Part shown: piece after piece, positions 23,137 to 33,639 of the stretch
How the letters are laid out: each line of letters begins with the position of its first letter
How positions within the stretch are numbered: position 1 is the first letter of the stretch
Made by a program: the position numbers and the translations under genes
Notes under the pieces: model-generated
What the model saw: the letters and a program-made list of their open reading frames with translations, nothing else
What the model was told of the DNA's origin: nothing
Databases searched by the model: none
Assembly (NCBI GenBank): GCA_030998015.1
Contig: JARWMV010000010.1
Location: forward strand, 1 to 64,000
Length of the DNA: 64,000 bases
Direction of reading: 5' to 3'
DNA from: Ceratorhiza oryzae-sativae
Lineage: Eukaryota; Basidiomycota; Agaricomycetes; Cantharellales; Ceratobasidiaceae

Positions 23137-24165
23137 ATGCCTTCTTGTTGTCCACAACACTCTCCTGAGGTTTGTACTCAGATTCTGGCTCTTCATGAGA
23201 CTGGCTTAACTATTTGTCTTATTGCAGCCAAACTTGGTGTTCCTGTGACCACTGTTCAGTGTACATGCATGAATTACAAGAAAACCCATAGCTACTACTC
23301 AAATCATGCTTGCTCAGGCCACCCTTGCAAGCTGCACCTTGCCAATGCAAAATTTGCTGCACTTTCTCTGTCATGCAATCAATTGGCCACCACAGAGCAG
23401 CTCCATTGTGACTATTTTCCACATATCTCAGCCAAGACTGTCCACTGTTGCCTCTGCAAGCTTGGTATCAAGAACTACACCTGTTGGTGTGTTCCTTTGC
23501 TTACCAAGCAGCACCTCAAGGCCTTCCATGATTGGGTGCAAGACCATGCAACATGGTTGGCTGGTGATTGGCGCTGCATAGTGTTTTCAGACAAGTCAAA
23601 ATTCAACATATTTGGTAGCAACGGCCCTCTCCATTGCTAGAGACGACCAGGTTTGGTGCTTGACCCATGCTATACTCAAAAGACAGTCAAACACAGTGGG
23701 GGGAGCATTATGGTTTGGGGCTGCATCACAGCAGATGGGGTGGGCTGACTGCATCATATAGATGGGCACCTTACAGCAGTATGGTACACTGAAATCTTGC
23801 ACAGTGAGCTCATGGGAACCCTGCACAATCATTCCCTTACTCCTTGTCACACAATCTTCCAACATGACAATGATCCAAAGCATACAGCCATGCACACATG
23901 TGAGTGGATCACCAACCATTGTCTCTCCCTCCTTCCCTGGCCAGCCAACAGCCCTGATATGAACCTGATCAAGAATGTTTGGGACTACTTGGAGCATCAG
24001 GTTTGTATGCATTCTCCTTTGCCACAGAATGCAGATGATTTGTGGAGGATTCTTCAGGAGGAGTGGGTGTGCATTCCCCAGTCTTATATTGATAAATTGT
24101 ATGATTCAATGATGCATCACATTGAAGAACTTCTTGCTTGGAAGGGCAGAAATACTTGCTACTAG
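23137..24165 (+). pseudogene. Tc1-C transposase, inactivated
   Basis: Begins MPSCCPQHSPEVCTQILALH with an HTH (GLTICLIAAKLGVPVTTVQ). The catalytic core reads VFSDKSKFNIFGSNG (about 23,590), where the usual SDES has Glu-to-Lys. A TAG at 23,638-23,640 replaces Trp and a TGA lies near 23,746. FQHDNDPKHTA carries the second Asp, and PANSPDMNLIKNVWDYL has Lys where the third acidic residue should be. The protein ends at 24,165. Most lesions are G-to-A or C-to-T. Confidence 0.9.
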
Positions 24166-24451
24166 TATTTTTCTGTGTTGTCTTAATGTAATGTTCTATT
24201 CTGCCTTTGAATGCAGGTGCACACACATTTGAGCTTTGTCAGCCTCATATCAAATGGAACAAACAAAACCATTGTTTAGAGCCTACAATGTTGCAGACTT
24301 CACATAAAGCTATAAGAATTGACACAGCTTATACTATAATGATTCTAAACAACTTTTATTACTGCTTGTAGGTGCAAATCAGCCTATGTGGCCCATTGCA
24401 GCAGCATTAAGTCAAGCAAGTCACATGTACCATTTGATTTGATGACCACTG

Positions 24452-25206
24452 TATGTATGCTATGATTTCTACCCAACCCAACATTGCATATGCTACTGGT
24501 ATACTTGCACAACACACAATGAATCCTGGCAAAGAACACTGGAACTCCAGCAAATGAGTTCTCTGCTATCTTAGGGATGCTGTGCCAGAATGAATTCTAA
24601 AGTCTGGCAGGTGCAGGAATATAACAAATTGTAATTGCAGGAATGAAGACTATTACAAAAATCTATTCTGGCACAGCATCTCTACACTATCTCAAAGGTA
24701 CTATGGACTTAGGCATTGTCTATAATTGCTTTTGCAATTTAAATCTGCTTGGATATGTCAATGCTGATTATGCTGGCAATAAGCATACAAGCCATTTGAC
24801 TACTGGCTGGGCTTTCCTACATGCCAGTGGCATAATTGCTTACTCATCTTGGAAACAGCTGACTATTTCCCTATCAAGTACCAAAGCCAAATATGTTGTC
24901 AATGCTAGTGCTGGACACAAACTTTTATGGATTTGTTGATTTTTATCCAAACTTGGTTTTCTCTCTGAGGGTGCTACTCCCTTATTCTCAGACAATCAGT
25001 CTGCTATGGCCCTAGCTAAGAATCCTGTCAATCATCAGACAATGAAGCATATATGCGTCAAGTATCATTTTATTCACAAAGTGATTGCTCTGAAAGAACT
25101 CAACCTGCAATATATACCTACAGAGAAACAGCTCGCAGATGCGCATACTAAGCCCCTAGGACACCTCAAGTTTACTTGCTTTGTGTCTGCGATGGGAATG
25201 GCGTGA
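24452..25206 (+). pseudogene. copia-1 RT end and RNase H
   Basis: Directly after Tc1-C the copia frame continues (STQPNIAY-like, LAQHTMNPGKEHWNSS). It is then cut by the 109-bp MITE and resumes with LHYLKGTMDLGIVY, the RNase H block GYVNADYAGNKHTS and ISLSSTKAKYVVNASAG, where the family has D and E. It closes with NHQTMKHICVKYHFI and QLADAHTKPLGHLKF. A TGA splits 24,939 from 25,006. A purine-rich stretch (ggattgagtggg) just before the 3' LTR is the likely polypurine tract. Confidence 0.85.
24574..24682. mobile_element. 109-bp MITE (T2), same termini as T1 and T3
   Basis: The termini are GGGATGCTGTGCCAGAAT and its near-inverse at the right (ATTCTGGCACAGCATCTC), with TA on both sides (24,572-24,573; 24,683-24,684). 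It interrupts the copia RNase H frame. It has no coding capacity and is the shortest member of the T family. Confidence 0.85.
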
Positions 25207-25258
25207 AATTCTTTTCTTTTCTTTTATCCGCACATTCACGCATAGGATTGAGTGGGCG

Positions 25259-25552
25259 TGTTGAATTTACAATCGTATGCGTGTATGTATGCGCATATTT
25301 GTTTCTGTTTCCTATCCCCCTCTCTCTGATATCATGCGCGAGTTTGCGAGAAACCCCTTTTCTCCTTCCTTAGTTCTCTAACTTTGTAGTTGAGCTAAAG
25401 TATTGTATTTTCTTTCTCTCCTCATGTATTCTATTCACGCTGTACTCTGTAGTACGATTTGTATCTTAGGTACAGTATATATAGTTCTCTACCTTCGTAG
25501 TTGAGCTAAGTACGATTTGTATCTTAGCCACGAGAAATCTCCCTGCGTGAGA
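25259..25552 (+). repeat. copia-1 3' LTR
   Basis: 294 bp, the mate of 17,531-17,824. It keeps 12 CpG sites, each of which is TpG or CpA in the 5' LTR. It marks the return to CpG-normal DNA. Confidence 0.92.
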
Positions 25553-25679
25553 GAACCTACCTTGTCGACGCCAACTGTACCGGGGCCATCCAGCCTAAAC
25601 GAGGCGCCCGATCATTACCTCAACAAGCTCTATTACGTGGGCGACGAAGAGGTTTGGCTAGTTCCACACACGCTCCTCA

Positions 25680-26288
25680 TTGGTACCTACCGCTTTGGCA
25701 TTCATGATGGACTCCAAGGGCACCGGCTTATTCTCCACATCTCGAACCTACCCAGCTGCCGCCCGACTGAAATGGCGGTCTTGCGCTTATGACCATTTCG
25801 TTATCAACCTCGAGAAGATCCCACTGATTGATTCGGCTACTGGCGTCCAGCTCCCCGGCACCATGATATTTACCTTTACGTGTCAGCACGACCCAACCCG
25901 TTGCAAGACGCAACGCCGGGAGCGCGAAGACACTTCGTCTGGTACCCATAACCTGGTACCGGCGATCGATCGATGCCACAGATGTCGTGGTATTGTGTCA
26001 ACCAACACGGCAGCGACTCTTGTCGAGTATTCGCAAGCTCATTTCCGCGCCTTGCTTGCGATGTGGTGTGCTGTGAAGCACGGGCCGTTTCACACTGTTT
26101 CCGATCCGCTTTTCGTCGATATCATACAGCTCCTCCGACCTGGAACTGACGTTCCAGATCCAAGAATTTTTTCGTCCGATTTGACTCACATTTACAACTG
26201 GCTCTCAAACATGTTCGGGAGTCATTCCAGGCGCGGTTTCGATTGTTTAATCACACTTCACACTCGTAGCAAACTGACGGTTAAATAG
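25680..26288 (+). pseudogene. hAT transposase N-terminal relic, CpG-normal
   Basis: The frame shows a zinc-finger-like region (FTFTCQHDPTRC, then THNLVPAIDRCHRC). It is followed by FRALLAMWCAVKHGPFHTV, FVDIIQLLRPGTDVPDP and SSDLTHIYNWLSNMF, the conserved start of hAT transposases (W...RPF...V.D..F...LRPG). The frame runs from about 25,680 to TAG at 26,286-26,288, and nothing of the catalytic core follows. It could belong to the family whose C-terminal pieces lie at 12,437 and 13,664. Confidence 0.65.
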
Positions 26289-26860
26289 AATATTTACAGC
26301 GCTATGCATCTTGCGATTGATAGATGGCCTAGTCCACTCGCGTCGTCGCTCCGTGGAGTTATTGTGTTTTGGCGCGAGAATGGGTGAATGTGGAATTCAA
26401 TCTTGGATTTCATACAGTAAATCGCAGATATGCTACATAAATGCGCAAGAATTTCTAAGATATGACTGTTTTAGTCTCACCAAGAGTCACACTGCGGCGT
26501 ATTTGGCAGAGCGGACACTCGCATGCTTAGAACGTTTGGGCGTCAAACACTAAGTATGTACTGGATGACTGCCCATAACGCGATTTCTATCCAGTTTCTA
26601 ATCTATCCTAATCTATCCAGGTCTATCGATGCGTAAATCATCGGATCGGCATTCCTGGCCAGGATCGGCCGATCCTGAAATCACTTTACAAGGATGGCGT
26701 TTGGGATGACGACTGTTGTTTGGCGTCTTGAGACTGATGCGGCCTCATTTTGCATCGGAGAAAATGGGAATAAATTGCAGCAAAAAAACGGCACAAAAGC
26801 ATCCCCCTCCTTTTCCTCTGTGTTTGACCCAACTGTATCCCTAAGCCCGCAGAGTACTCC

Positions 26861-27563
26861 ATGGCTCCCCAAAAGTCCAAGAGGGCTCGTGGCAGAGCTC
26901 GCGCTCGCCATACCCCATCCCCAACCCCTCCCACTCTTACTCCGCCCTTGACTACCCGTCGTCGTCGCCTCCCAGGTGGTGGAACATATATACCCTCTGA
27001 GCTACGCCGCTTGTTACGGCTTGTTCGAGAGGTCCAGCCGCGGACTGCAGGCCATTGGGCGCGAGTTGAGCACCTGTACAACAAGTCTATGCCTGCCGAT
27101 CGGCGGCGTCGAGCTGACAGCCTTAAGCAACAGTTCAAAAGGGTACGAAGCTGCTTTATTTGGGTTGATTGGGTGCTTACGATTCTCACAGATGACAAAG
27201 ATTCCGAAGAAAACCGGTGATCCTGAGGCGAACCAGTTTCACGAAGAGGCCCTCCTTCTCGACAGCGAGCTTGAGGCACGGGAGGGGACGCATGTGATTG
27301 ACGACTCGCCTATACCTGACGATATCAGCAATGGGGTCATCGATCTGTCGACAACGGACTCAGATGTGGACAAATCGTACATACCTCATCCTCGCCCTCT
27401 AGCTCCGGCACCGGCACCGGCACCGGCACCAGCGCCAGCACCAGCACCAGCACCTGCACCTGTGGTCCATACAGTGGCCTCTGGCAAGCGCAAGGCTCAG
27501 CCATCACCTGCATTTCAGGCGATTGCTCGGAAAGTTGGTTCAAACGCTCGGCAAAATCCCTAA
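26861..27563 (+). CDS. Myb/SANT-like (DUF6818-type) protein
   Basis: Two exons, 26,861-27,142 and 27,192-27,563, are joined across a 49-nt intron (GTACGA...TCACAG) and give about 217 residues with no defect. A basic N-terminus rich in RARAR and a Pro/Thr stretch precede the domain: YIPSELRRLLRLVREVQP, GHWARVEHLYN and RRADSLKQQFKRMTKIPKKT with GDPEANQFHEEA. This pattern (start helix, W.RV...YN, R..DSLK..F) is what I know from DUF6818 Myb-like proteins, which are thought to bind DNA. After an acidic spacer comes a run of about ten Ala-Pro pairs and a basic end (KRKAQPSP). Start chosen at the ATG in ccATGG. It lies about 2.4 kb from the Tnp2 transposase gene and could be an accessory protein of that element; this is inference. 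Confidence 0.75.
27364..27480 (+). repeat. Hexanucleotide (Ala-Pro) repeat in the Myb-like gene
   Basis: A ccggca/ccagca-type hexamer is repeated about ten times near 27,405-27,460 and encodes alternating Ala-Pro. Such tracts are prone to length change. Confidence 0.7.
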
Positions 27564-27609
27564 AATTATACTAGCGCACGGGAGAATGCATTTGCACCGG
27601 AAGCCCGGA

Positions 27610-27725
27610 AGATAGTCCCCCCCATATATAGCACCCGGTAGCGCCATGATGATGCTACCTAGTGCTACTGAGACTGTGCTAACTAGCACTCGCTAGCACT
27701 GTGCTATAGAGTGCTAGTTATAGAC
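27610..27725. repeat. Cluster of AGTGCTA/TAGCACT motifs
   Basis: Within about 100 bp the motif gtgcta or its inverse tagcac occurs six or more times (agtgctact, tgtgctaact, tagcactcgc, tagcactgtg, tgtgctatag, agtgctagtt). Short motif clusters in both orientations are typical of CACTA-element subterminal regions. This fits the nearby Tnp2 gene but is not proof. Confidence 0.45.
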
Positions 27726-27779
27726 CAGATCAGGTCACCTCCCCCTCCTAAAGGCCGGAGAAGGGAAATATAGCAAACC

Positions 27780-29190
27780 ACATGTATCTAAACGTTGTTT
27801 TGAGACACGTATAATATTCAATCAACATTTATTGTCACGAATATGTATTGTACGGGAACAAAAACGGCAAAAATGAGGACAAGTAATTGTTGAGGCTCAA
27901 CGAGAAAGTGAGACATGAAAACCAAGAGAGCGCTGAAAGGTATGAGTGAACAGTTGTGAATTGGGCGACAACACACAAGCCAACCTACGGCTGAGATCGC
28001 TGGAGCAAAAGATTAAGCTCGAACCTAGAGCACCGAGCATGAACTAACGCTGGTGTTCGAGGCATGTTTATAGCGCTTCCGCAGTGCTTGAGACGGTCTT
28101 CGATTGGTCTGGGGTTTCGACTCTACGCTCGAGTGCCAAATATAGTGTTTAAAAGCCGAGGACGAATCCCGAGCGTCAGGTGCTAAATGTTGGATTTGAA
28201 CGCAAATACGCACGTAGAGAACAGGAGACCGTGAAGAGCGGGTGTTCGAGAACCGCAGAGGGGCGCTATAGCCACTATAGCGCCGAAGTTTGAGGGATCT
28301 AGAGAAAAGTGTTGTGGGTTAATCGTCGCAGATAAGAAGTAATTACCGAACTGGTGAGAGCTGAATGTTTCATAGGAAAGTCGAGGTAACACAAGAATCA
28401 AAAAGTGAACAAAAAGTCGGTAATAGCGCGGAAAAGTCGGTTGCAGGAACCAGACACTAAGATGAAAGCTAAATGTTGAAGATGAAGACAGGATCGGGTG
28501 TCGAAGACGGTTCAAGATGCTGAAACCAGACAAGACTCGGTGTCGAGTATCGAATATATGGATTGGAGTTTGGGAGCCGGGGGTTCGTGAGTAGGAAGTT
28601 ACAAACGGAGCTGAGAACCAAAAGTCGAGTCGAGTCGATGACGAGATCAGTCGGGCGCTCGAAGTCGAGCGCGTGAAAGGCACGTCAGGAAAAAACCCCA
28701 CAGCAAATTTGCCCCAGTAAGGCAAATCGGGTCGGTTTCATCTTGTAACCGGGCTGTGTAATCTAGCCGAATTTACCCGATTTACCGATGGTAAATTGGG
28801 TAAATCGGGGTAAATAACGGCCGGTTTCATAGGGGGGAAGGCAAACCGGGCAAATGGGCAAATTATAGGTAATTTGCCCAAATTTGCCCGGGGGTTTTTC
28901 CCTGATGCAATCGTAGCCAAACACGCAAACCAGACGTGCTTGAGTCGGGTGGATACACAATGTTCAGTTCGATTCAGTTCAAGCGACGTGTATACATCAA
29001 ATTGAGTTCAGGGTGCCAAAAAATACACCTGCGCACGTACACAGACGGGCAGCATAGCCACTTGCGCGCGTGCAAAGACGAGCAACATGGTTACCTACGC
29101 ACGTGCAAAACGGGCAGCATGGGATAAAAGCCGGAGGGGAAAAGAGAAATTCAGGGTTAAAACAAATGAGCACTCGGCAAGGGGATAGTG
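27780..29190. other. CpG-normal non-coding region with palindromes
   Basis: No gene is recognised. A perfect 10-bp palindrome with 3-nt loop (ggcgctatag cca ctatagcgcc) lies at 28,262-28,284. From about 28,690 to 28,895 there are many inverted and direct repeats of the type ttacccgatttacc / ggtaaattgggtaaatc and gcaaatttgcccggg. Confidence 0.5.
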
Positions 29191-29198
29191 AAATGAAA

Positions 29199-29507
29199 TC
29201 AATCAGCTCGGTCTTTACCTATCGAGTGGGCGGTTCGGTAGCCGTACTCGTTGTACTCGGCATCGGGTGAAGGAGAGCGGGATTCAGCATCCATCGGGGT
29301 GTCGACACGAGGATGCGCAAAGAATGGATTCGGTGAGCGAGTACGCTCGATTGGCACTTCGTAAGCAGGGGAGTACATGTGCTCCTCGCCGTCCTCTGGG
29401 AGCATCCGACTGCTCTTTGGTGCAAGTGCACGGAGGCTACCCCTATGTGACGACTCTGAGGGTGCTTCAGGGGGTGGCGTGTCTGGGCGAAACTCCGAGT
29501 GGAACAA
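29199..29507 (-). CDS. Possible small Ser/Pro-rich protein downstream of Tnp2
   Basis: An open minus-strand frame of 102 codons has a biased composition (PDTPPPEAPSES, RSPSPDAEYNEYG). It lies about 500 bp downstream of, and on the same strand as, the Tnp2 transposase gene. It matches no family I know and has no visible partner exon. It could be a second product of the same element or a chance frame. Confidence 0.25.
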   Translation of the reverse strand: MFHSEFRPDTPPPEAPSESSHRGSLRALAPKSSRMLPEDGEEHMYSPAYEVPIERTRSPNPFFAHPRVDTPMDAESRSPSPDAEYNEYGYRTAHSIGKDRAD

Positions 29508-30011
29508 AGCCTCTTCGCGGTTTTTGCTTTCGTCGACGAATGAAGCGCCACAGTAATCGCTGGATCATTAATTGGTCAAGAGTATAGTCAAATTAACACT
29601 GTGGGAAGTTGGGGCCGTAACCTGAGGTTCAGGGCCTTAACCTAAGTTTCGATAGGCCTTTGGCACTCTAAAAGTGTTCTAGAAGGCCGTAAAACAGGTT
29701 TCAAGGCCCCAGTGCTCCTACAAATGGCCCTTTTCCGGTGCTCGGGTCGGCAAACCCTGAGTTTGTTTGAGCACCGAGCAGGCCGCCGGGACCTGCGGCC
29801 TGTCATCAAGGTACCATGGACGCCACGCGGACCGATTTACACTGCCACCGATAAAAGGCTCCCTGGTCCCGAGTATCGTTGTTTATCAAGCAGGTGTATT
29901 CGTATACATCACACATAGGTGCTCGGTATCAAATCGGCAGTATTTGCAGCACAAACGAAGAGAATATGAACCGGGGCCGTGGAGACCAGAAAGCAAAAGG
30001 AAATGAGTGTA

Positions 30012-33000
30012 TTAATCGTCGTCGTCGTCGTTCGTGAACTGAGTTCGAGCACCATTTCTACTACAGTCGATGATGGCCCATCTGTGCCTAGAAACCTTGA
30101 TTCTCCCAACAACCGCCTCTATCGTCTTGACGTGGAAGATGTCTGAAGTCGATAAGCCACGGTATGTGACTTCTGGATTTTCCGGCAGCGCTGCATCAAG
30201 GAAGTTAGTTCCTTGGCACGACATGATGCGCGCGACAAGAAAGGGGTCTCGAGTATTAGCTCTTCGAGTGGTTCAGTAAATGAATAATGAACATTTGGGT
30301 TGATAGCACTCACTCGAGGTCTGTGATGAATTGAAAGTAGTATATACCAACTAACCGACCGTAGTTCACCTCCTCGTACGCAATGTCAGATCCGCTGTTA
30401 TCGACGTTGAGGTCCGGAAGAACAGTAAACTGCAAGAAAACACCTTCGAAGTGAGTTATAAATTACGCATAGATACACGATTCGTACCCTGACGAACGAG
30501 TTATCACGAACACTGCCGGTTGAGCTCTTCGTTGTCTCGACGGCACTGGCCGTACGAATACGATCCCCATCATCCACCATGCGAAAACGGCCGTAGCTGA
30601 CGACACTTTTAGAGTCGAGGCGCTGTCGAAGTTCAGCGCCCGTTGTGCACAGCCGACGATAAATTGGGCCCAAAAACTTTGTGAGCTCGTTCGTAAGCCG
30701 GTTATCGAGCGGAAAATTACGTTTGATTGGGATGCCGAGTATAACATCGGGAACTAGATTTATGCCTAATAGGTAAATGATCAACTGGATAGATTTGGCA
30801 CTCACATTCTGGATACCGGACTTCGCGCGTGGACATCTGTTCAGTGCCCTCATATGTCTATTTGACTGTTGATCTAGCCAAAGTGGGCAGGCCGTGCGTA
30901 TGGCACACGACCTTTAGCTGTGCGGACCGCATGATGTAGTTGTCGAGGTGTCGGTAGGGCTGGTAACGGTTCTTTACAGCTGGTAGGAGGTGGCCGCAGT
31001 ATCGCTCCATGACAAACGCCCATGAGGCCCAGAGTGGACCCGTCATTCGAATGTAGTAGGGAATGTGAAGTAGTGCGTGGATCGTGAGTGGACAAGCAGG
31101 GAGGCGATCGTAATCATATTGATAGTAGTATCTATCGGAATGGTGAATAAATAAACAGAAACTCAAGATTTTGCTTACCTTTCGTAGTCAATCACCCATC
31201 GGTTGACCATTGTTTCCAGTTCATCGACTTGTTCGGTTGTAATGTTAAGTTGGACGCTAAGAATAACGATGTCGCGCATCAGCAGAAAATGCCTGTGGAC
31301 AAAATAATTAAGGAAGCAACGAATAAGAAGAGCAGAATAGCAAACTTGCTTATAGTAAGGTTCTGGAAGCCTGTTTTTGAGTACGATGGGGGCGATGTAT
31401 TGGATCCAGAATGAGTACGCCTCTGCCTTATACGGAGTTTGGTCTTGAGCAATATTGGGTAGTGTACCAACGAACGCCGCGGGTATCGTGCATGTGGCCT
31501 CTGCGGTTAGTCCCCCAATCTCCTCCCACACGTTCTTATCCAATTCGTAGTTCCCCGTCCCTTGATCCAGCTTCTTGAACTTACCGGTCCAGTGCTTGAC
31601 CATGTTCGGCACGAGGTTTTCGAACAGTAAGTGCATAATGTCATAAGGGGCACACTTTGCTAGGTCGAACGACTTGAGGCGAGCGAAAATTGGTCGATCG
31701 TTGACGCCGTAATCCTGAGCGTACTTCTTGCGTCGTCCCGGGCGGTCAACTAGATTGTCGAGTGCATTGTAGTGTCGCACGAACCCATCGTGAGTACGCA
31801 TGATTAGCAGTTCTGGGGGAAATCCCTGTTCCTCCCCCGGGTACGTTAGCGGGACATAATAGACGGAGTTCTTTGGTAACTTGCATAATAGCCTTGAGCA
31901 TAACACGCACAGCAAGGCACCTTGGCGTTATGCCCCTTCAGAGATAGAAGTTTCGAGATAGCCGGTATATCTCCAAATATCATAATGATGAACGCGCGAA
32001 ATACAAACTCGACGGTGCGATCAGGGTTAGCCACCGTCGGCGCAGATTTAATCGAAACAACTCCGCGTTTGAGTAGCAGGAGTTCTTCAAGCACTGGGAC
32101 AAGGAACGAGTTCAGGTCCTTGCATTGCTTGGGACCAGGGATAACTCCTATGCAGATGACATTTTCAAGACGGACACGGTACCTAGGATGGAGGTTATAA
32201 TTGATAAATATAATTGGCCAAGCAGTAGAAAGCCCACGTCTGCATCGCTTGAATAGAGTGAATCCGTCTGTAGAGAGCCCGAGTGCGAGGTCTTCAGGAT
32301 TGCCGAGGATCCTGTATTCGTTGTTTGGATTGAGCTGCGTGTTTCGGAGTGTACGATAGTGTTCACCGTCGTAAACGTCTTCGAAAACACCAGGGTCAGA
32401 TGCATGCTCGACGAGGGACCGATACATCAGTTTTTCGAGCATTTCGGGGCTTCGGTACAGGGCCTGGAGCTGGGGGATAAGAGGGGTGTAGTAAAAGGAG
32501 CGTCTTGCACGGCCACTAGAGGTGTACCGGGGCTCTTTGCAAAACGAGCAGATCTGGTGCTCCTCGTATTTGCCGAGGAAACAACAGCACGAGTTGACGC
32601 AACAGTCGTATTTGCGTGTCTCGAAGCCAGCTGTGATACGTAGGTGCCGATATGCGACATACTCGCTCGGAATGCGGAGGGATCGGCACACGCCGTGGCG
32701 AAGCTCGTCGTAGGTCTGACGGGAGAAGTTGGTACGGAGGCGGGTGGCGATAAATTTGAACATTGTTTTGTCTGTTCCAGATAGAGCATCGTCATCTATT
32801 TAGCATTTTTTAGTGTTAGTACACTCTAACAAACTCGTAGTTCTGACTTACACAGCTTCAGCCATTCTTCCTCAGCTAAATCGCCAAGCTCACGCTCCAT
32901 GGCCACTTGTACGTCCTCATCCGTCATATCGGGTTCGTGAAGGGGATCCATGTTAGCATTACCCGGCTGATCGGGAATCTCCTCGAACGGGGGATCCCCG

Positions 33001-33628
33001 TCGTCGCCATCAACTGGCTCGTCACCAACAGAAGACCCGTCCGAACTGCGATCAAGGTCGAGGTCAGGATCAGGCTCGGGCCAGTCGTTTATTTGAACGG
33101 ATGGGTTGTTTCTTGGCTCATGAATGTGCTCGGGTTCTAAGCAGCAAAACTATCAGCTGAACTGTTGGGGTCGGATAGAAGTGTGACCTCGCTTACCAAC
33201 AAAGGGGGGGACGTGATGCTCAACGGCTTGCTCGATTGGATCAGGAAATACAACGCCCATATCAGCAAAGGCCTGAGCAATATCTAAGCTCGGAAGAAGG
33301 TAAGCACATATGCTCCGCTGCCATATTTGAACGCACCATTACCAAAATCCACCATTGCATTGCTCGCAGTATCATCAATCTCCATACCGTGGTCACCGGG
33401 GTCAGAGTCGTCTTGATCCACCTCTATTGCGCCCAGTTCGCCAGCTGCTTGGGCAGCGAGAATCTCTTCATCGAGCCATTCAAGAAACTTCCTGAGGTGC
33501 CGAGCAAGCTGTCGAGTACCGTATTTTCGGCCACAGCAGAAGCATCGTCGTTTTGGTTTTGGAGCAGGCTGAGGAGACTCGGGAGAGTGGGGGAGCTCAG
33601 GAGGGTGGGGGGGTTTGTCAACGTCCAT
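30012..33628 (-). pseudogene. Tnp2/Plavaka-type (CACTA) transposase, nearly intact
   Basis: Exon 1 (from 33,628) carries a zinc-finger-like CFCCGRKYGTRQLARHLRK. Introns fit at 33,137-33,196, 32,796-32,851 and 31,132-31,178, with others near 33,270-33,312, 30,800-30,860 and beyond. Exon 4 contains YDCCVNSCCCFLGKYEEHQIC, the Tnp2 catalytic block LALGLSTDGFTLFKR, FGDIPAISKLLSLKGHNAKV, then KCAPYDIMHLLFENLVPNMV. The next exon has WASWAFVMERYCGHLLPAVK. The end is SRNGARTQF and five Asp before TAA at 30,012. CpG content is normal. One lesion is visible: near 31,892 one base is missing, so PCCACYAQG and LLCKLPKNSVYYVP lie in different frames. If that is a sequencing error, the gene may be functional. 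Confidence 0.85.
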
Positions 33629-33639
33629 GGGGACTTGGC

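Larger units (their letters stand above)
21531..24451 (+). mobile_element. Tc1/mariner element Tc1-C inserted in copia-1
   Basis: Both ends read CAGTGGTCATCAAATCAAAT in inverted orientation, with TA duplications at 21,529-21,530 and 24,452-24,453. A 1.3-kb solo LTR with its own target duplication lies inside the left TIR; without it the element is about 1.62 kb. Each TIR is about 215 bp and carries an outer ATCAAATGG (21,544-21,552; inverse at 24,430-24,438) and an inner inverted copy (23,028-23,036; 24,249-24,257). Confidence 0.92.
17526..25557 (+). mobile_element. Ty1/copia element copia-1 with nested insertions
   Basis: Two LTRs (17,531-17,824 and 25,259-25,552) enclose gag, protease, integrase, reverse transcriptase and RNase H in copia order (integrase before RT). 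GAACC lies outside both LTRs (17,526-17,530 and 25,553-25,557) as a 5-bp target duplication. Inside are Tc1-C (21,531-24,451) and a 109-bp MITE (24,574-24,682). Without them the element is about 5 kb, the usual size. All reading frames are damaged and the interior is CpG-depleted. Confidence 0.93.

Noticed and set aside
25259..25552. The TGTTGAATTTACAATC repeat as a MITE
   Set aside because: Both copies are in direct orientation, bracket a copia coding region and are bounded outside by GAACC, so they are LTRs.
27405..27460. The ccggca hexamer repeat as a non-coding microsatellite
   Set aside because: It lies in frame in the second exon of an otherwise clean gene and encodes Ala-Pro.
29267..29587. 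A plus-strand frame of 106 codons as a gene
   Set aside because: It is antisense to the Ser/Pro-rich minus-strand frame and has no recognisable motif; neither is strongly supported.
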